Shown here: piece by piece, positions 62,416 to 64,000 of the stretch | Layout: every line of letters begins with the position of its first letter | How positions within the stretch are numbered: the first letter of the stretch is position 1 | Origin: Candidatus Caccoplasma merdavium | GTDB taxonomy: Bacteria; Bacteroidota; Bacteroidia; Bacteroidales; UBA11471 | NCBI GenBank assembly: GCA_018715595.1 | Contig: DVLI01000010.1 | Coordinates: 1-64,000 of the forward strand | DNA length: 64,000 nt | Direction: 5' to 3' | Notes under the pieces: model-generated | Database searches by the model: none | What the model was told of the DNA's origin: nothing | Seen by the model: the letters and a program-made list of their open reading frames with translations, nothing else | Position numbers and translations under genes: made by a program

Positions 62416-63621
62416 ATGGAAAAGAAAAAGAAAGTTGTCGTCGCTTTCAGCGGCGGATTGGACACCTCGTTTACCGTCATGTATCTGGCCAAGGAAAAAG
62501 GCTATGAAGTATATGCCGCTTGTGCCAACACCGGAGGTTTCAGTGCCGAGCAATTGAAGCAAAACGAAGAAAACGCCTATAAGCTGGGCGCCGTCAAATA
62601 TGTCACTCTCGATGTCACGCAGGAGTATTACGAGAAGAGCCTTAAATACATGGTCTTCGGAAACGTGCTGCGCAACGGCACCTATCCCATCTCGGTAAGT
62701 TCGGAGCGCATCTTCCAGGCACTGGCCATCGCCCGTTACGCCAAGGAAATCGGCGCCGACGCCATTGCACACGGTTCGACCGGAGCCGGTAACGACCAGA
62801 TACGTTTCGACATGACATTCCTTGTGCTCACGCCCGGTGTCGAAATCATCACCCTCACGCGCGACATGGCCCTTACCCGCCAGTATGAAATCGACTACCT
62901 CAACCAGCACGGTTTTGCGGCCGACTGGACCAAACTCAAATACTCCTACAACGTAGGTCTGTGGGGCACCTCGATTTGCGGCGGCGAGATACTCGACTCG
63001 AAACAGGGATTGCCCGAGAGCGCCTACCTCAAACAAGTCACCAAGACCGGCAGCGAAGAGTTGCGTCTCGAATTCAAGAACGGTGAGCTTTGCGGCGTCA
63101 ACGGCGAGACCTATGACGACCCCATAAAGGCCATTCAGAAAGTCGAGGAAATCGGCTCGGCCTACGGTATCGGCCGCGACATGCATGTGGGCGACACCAT
63201 CATCGGCATCAAGGGCCGTGTGGGCTTCGAGGCTGCCGCGCCCATGCTCATCATCGGAGCACACCGCTTCCTCGAAAAATACACCCTCAGCAAGTGGCAA
63301 CAGTACTGGAAAGACCAGGTGGCCAACTGGTATGGCATGTTCTTGCACGAGAGCCAATATCTCGAACCGGTCATGCGCGACATCGAGGCCATGTTGCAAA
63401 GCTCGCAACGCAATGTCAACGGTACGGTCATTCTCGAACTGCGTCCCCTCTCGTTCTCGACCGTGGGCGTCGACTCGAAAGACGACTTGGTAAAGACCAA
63501 GTTCGGCGAGTATGGCGAGATGCAGAAGGGCTGGACGGCCGAAGACGCCAAAGGTTTCATCAAGGTGACTTCCACCCCGCTGCGGGTATATTATGCCAAC
63601 CACAAAGACGAGGAGCTCTGA
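62416..63621 (+). CDS. argG: Argininosuccinate synthase
   Basis: This enzyme condenses citrulline and aspartate with ATP to argininosuccinate. The 401-residue protein starts with the PP-loop VVAFSGGLDTSF and has AHGSTGAGNDQIRFD, with YNVGLWGTSICGGEIL in the synthetase domain. It lies 14 bases after the GNAT gene. Spacing and strand show one transcription unit with argR and argC. Confidence 0.96.
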   Translation: MEKKKKVVVAFSGGLDTSFTVMYLAKEKGYEVYAACANTGGFSAEQLKQNEENAYKLGAVKYVTLDVTQEYYEKSLKYMVFGNVLRNGTYPISVSSERIFQALAIARYAKEIGADAIAHGSTGAGNDQIRFDMTFLVLTPGVEIITLTRDMALTRQYEIDYLNQHGFAADWTKLKYSYNVGLWGTSICGGEILDSKQGLPESAYLKQVTKTGSEELRLEFKNGELCGVNGETYDDPIKAIQKVEEIGSAYGIGRDMHVGDTIIGIKGRVGFEAAAPMLIIGAHRFLEKYTLSKWQQYWKDQVANWYGMFLHESQYLEPVMRDIEAMLQSSQRNVNGTVILELRPLSFSTVGVDSKDDLVKTKFGEYGEMQKGWTAEDAKGFIKVTSTPLRVYYANHKDEEL

Positions 63622-63624
63622 ACC

Positions 63625-63822
63625 ATGCCACCGGTGAAAAAACTTTATCGCTCGACCGACAATCGGATTGTTGCCGGTGTCTGCGGCGGCTTGGGCGAAT
63701 ATTTCGACGTCGACCCCACGTTGGTGCGTGTCGCCTATGTGGTGCTCTCGCTCTTCACCGTGTTTGTGGGCCTTTTGCTCTATATCTGTTTAATCTTTAT
63801 AATCCCTGCCTCGCCCCGGTAA
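63625..63822 (+). CDS. PspC-domain small membrane protein
   Basis: This 65-residue protein consists of a single PspC domain. A basic N-terminal segment [31 protein letters not shown] is followed by one helix (about 35-61, [25 protein letters not shown]). PspC proteins sense envelope stress in Proteobacteria, but stand-alone mini forms have no settled role. Its place only three bases after argG and 28 bases before argC, inside an amino-acid operon, is unexpected. Confidence 0.9.
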   Translation: MPPVKKLYRSTDNRIVAGVCGGLGEYFDVDPTLVRVAYVVLSLFTVFVGLLLYICLIFIIPASPR

Positions 63823-63850
63823 GACGGTGCGGCGGATAAAAAATGTTTTT

Positions 63851-64000
63851 ATGATAAAAGTAGGAATCATAGGCGGAGCCGGATACACCGCAGGCGAGTT
63901 GTTGCGATTGCTCCTCAACCACCCCGATGTGGAGATTGTCTTTGTAAACAGCGCCAGCAATGCCGGAAACCGCATTGCCGATGTGCACAGCGGCCTTTAT
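63851..64000 (+). CDS. argC: N-acyl-gamma-glutamyl-phosphate reductase (partial, 5' end)
   Basis: Only the first 50 residues are in the window: [20 protein letters not shown] with the NADP loop, then [27 protein letters not shown]. These match the ArgC N-terminus. The gene runs off the right edge. It reduces the N-acylated glutamyl phosphate and continues the arginine operon. Confidence 0.93.
   Translation, partial: MIKVGIIGGAGYTAGELLRLLLNHPDVEIVFVNSASNAGNRIADVHSGLY

Overview
The window reads as a chromosomal segment of a Gram-negative Bacteroidales bacterium, most likely a gut species of the Barnesiella/Coprobacter type (the genus is inference from protein style and a GC content that looks to be in the mid-50s; no search was run). 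Three things support this. Many intergenic regions carry the Bacteroidetes sigma-ABfr -7 element TAnnTTTG, sometimes with TTG/TTTG about 19-20 bases upstream. The cell-wall cluster is Gram-negative and DAP-type. Several families are typical of Bacteroidetes: a GlsA/GlsB glycine-lipid pair, DUF5683, DUF2795, DUF2582 wHTH, GH105/GH43/CE8 pectin enzymes, and the argR-GNAT-argG-argC order. No rRNA, IS, prophage or CRISPR array was seen.

Layout. 1-4.8 kb: tRNA-Phe, the DNA-end nuclease sbcDC, tRNA-Pro. 5-6.2 kb: an EFR1-type flavodoxin/ferredoxin gene followed by a small two-helix membrane gene that appears frameshifted at a six-base C tract. 6.6-12.4 kb: an RND efflux operon (adaptor, pump, outer-membrane lipoprotein). 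12.8-17.7 kb: crcB, an AT-richer TlpA-like thioredoxin lipoprotein, DUF2795, cobalamin adenosyltransferase, a methyltransferase, a Nudix hydrolase and ribH. 17.7-22.4 kb: a TPR membrane protein divergent from recF-DUF721-thioesterase, then glsA-glsB on the minus strand.

22.6-39.0 kb is a nearly gapless dcw operon: rsmH-ftsL-ftsI-murE-mraY-murD-ftsW-murG-murC-ftsQ-ftsA-ftsZ, then gatB/yqeY-domain and serS. It builds lipid II and the divisome from one strand. No mraZ precedes it. 39-48 kb holds housekeeping genes: an SDR, an aldose epimerase, mdh, gapA, an orphan small protein, a LexA-like S24 repressor, trmB, mrp and purT.

48.1-55.8 kb is a pectin/rhamnogalacturonan utilisation locus on the minus strand. 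One unit is CE12-CE8 fusion, GH105 with a C-terminal T9SS-type sorting domain, and a second GH105. A second unit is CE8 then GH43. A small wHTH gene lies between them. No SusC/SusD pair or polysaccharide lyase is present. 55.9-60 kb is parA-parB-DUF5683-mltD, divergent from surE. 61.3-64 kb is the start of an arginine operon: argR, a GNAT (candidate N-acylglutamate synthase), argG, a PspC mini-protein, and argC cut off by the window end.

The strongest leads are the frameshifted membrane gene with a homopolymer tract, the T9SS-like tail on only one of two tandem GH105 enzymes, the GNAT in the arginine operon, and the S24 repressor with a palindrome in its own leader.
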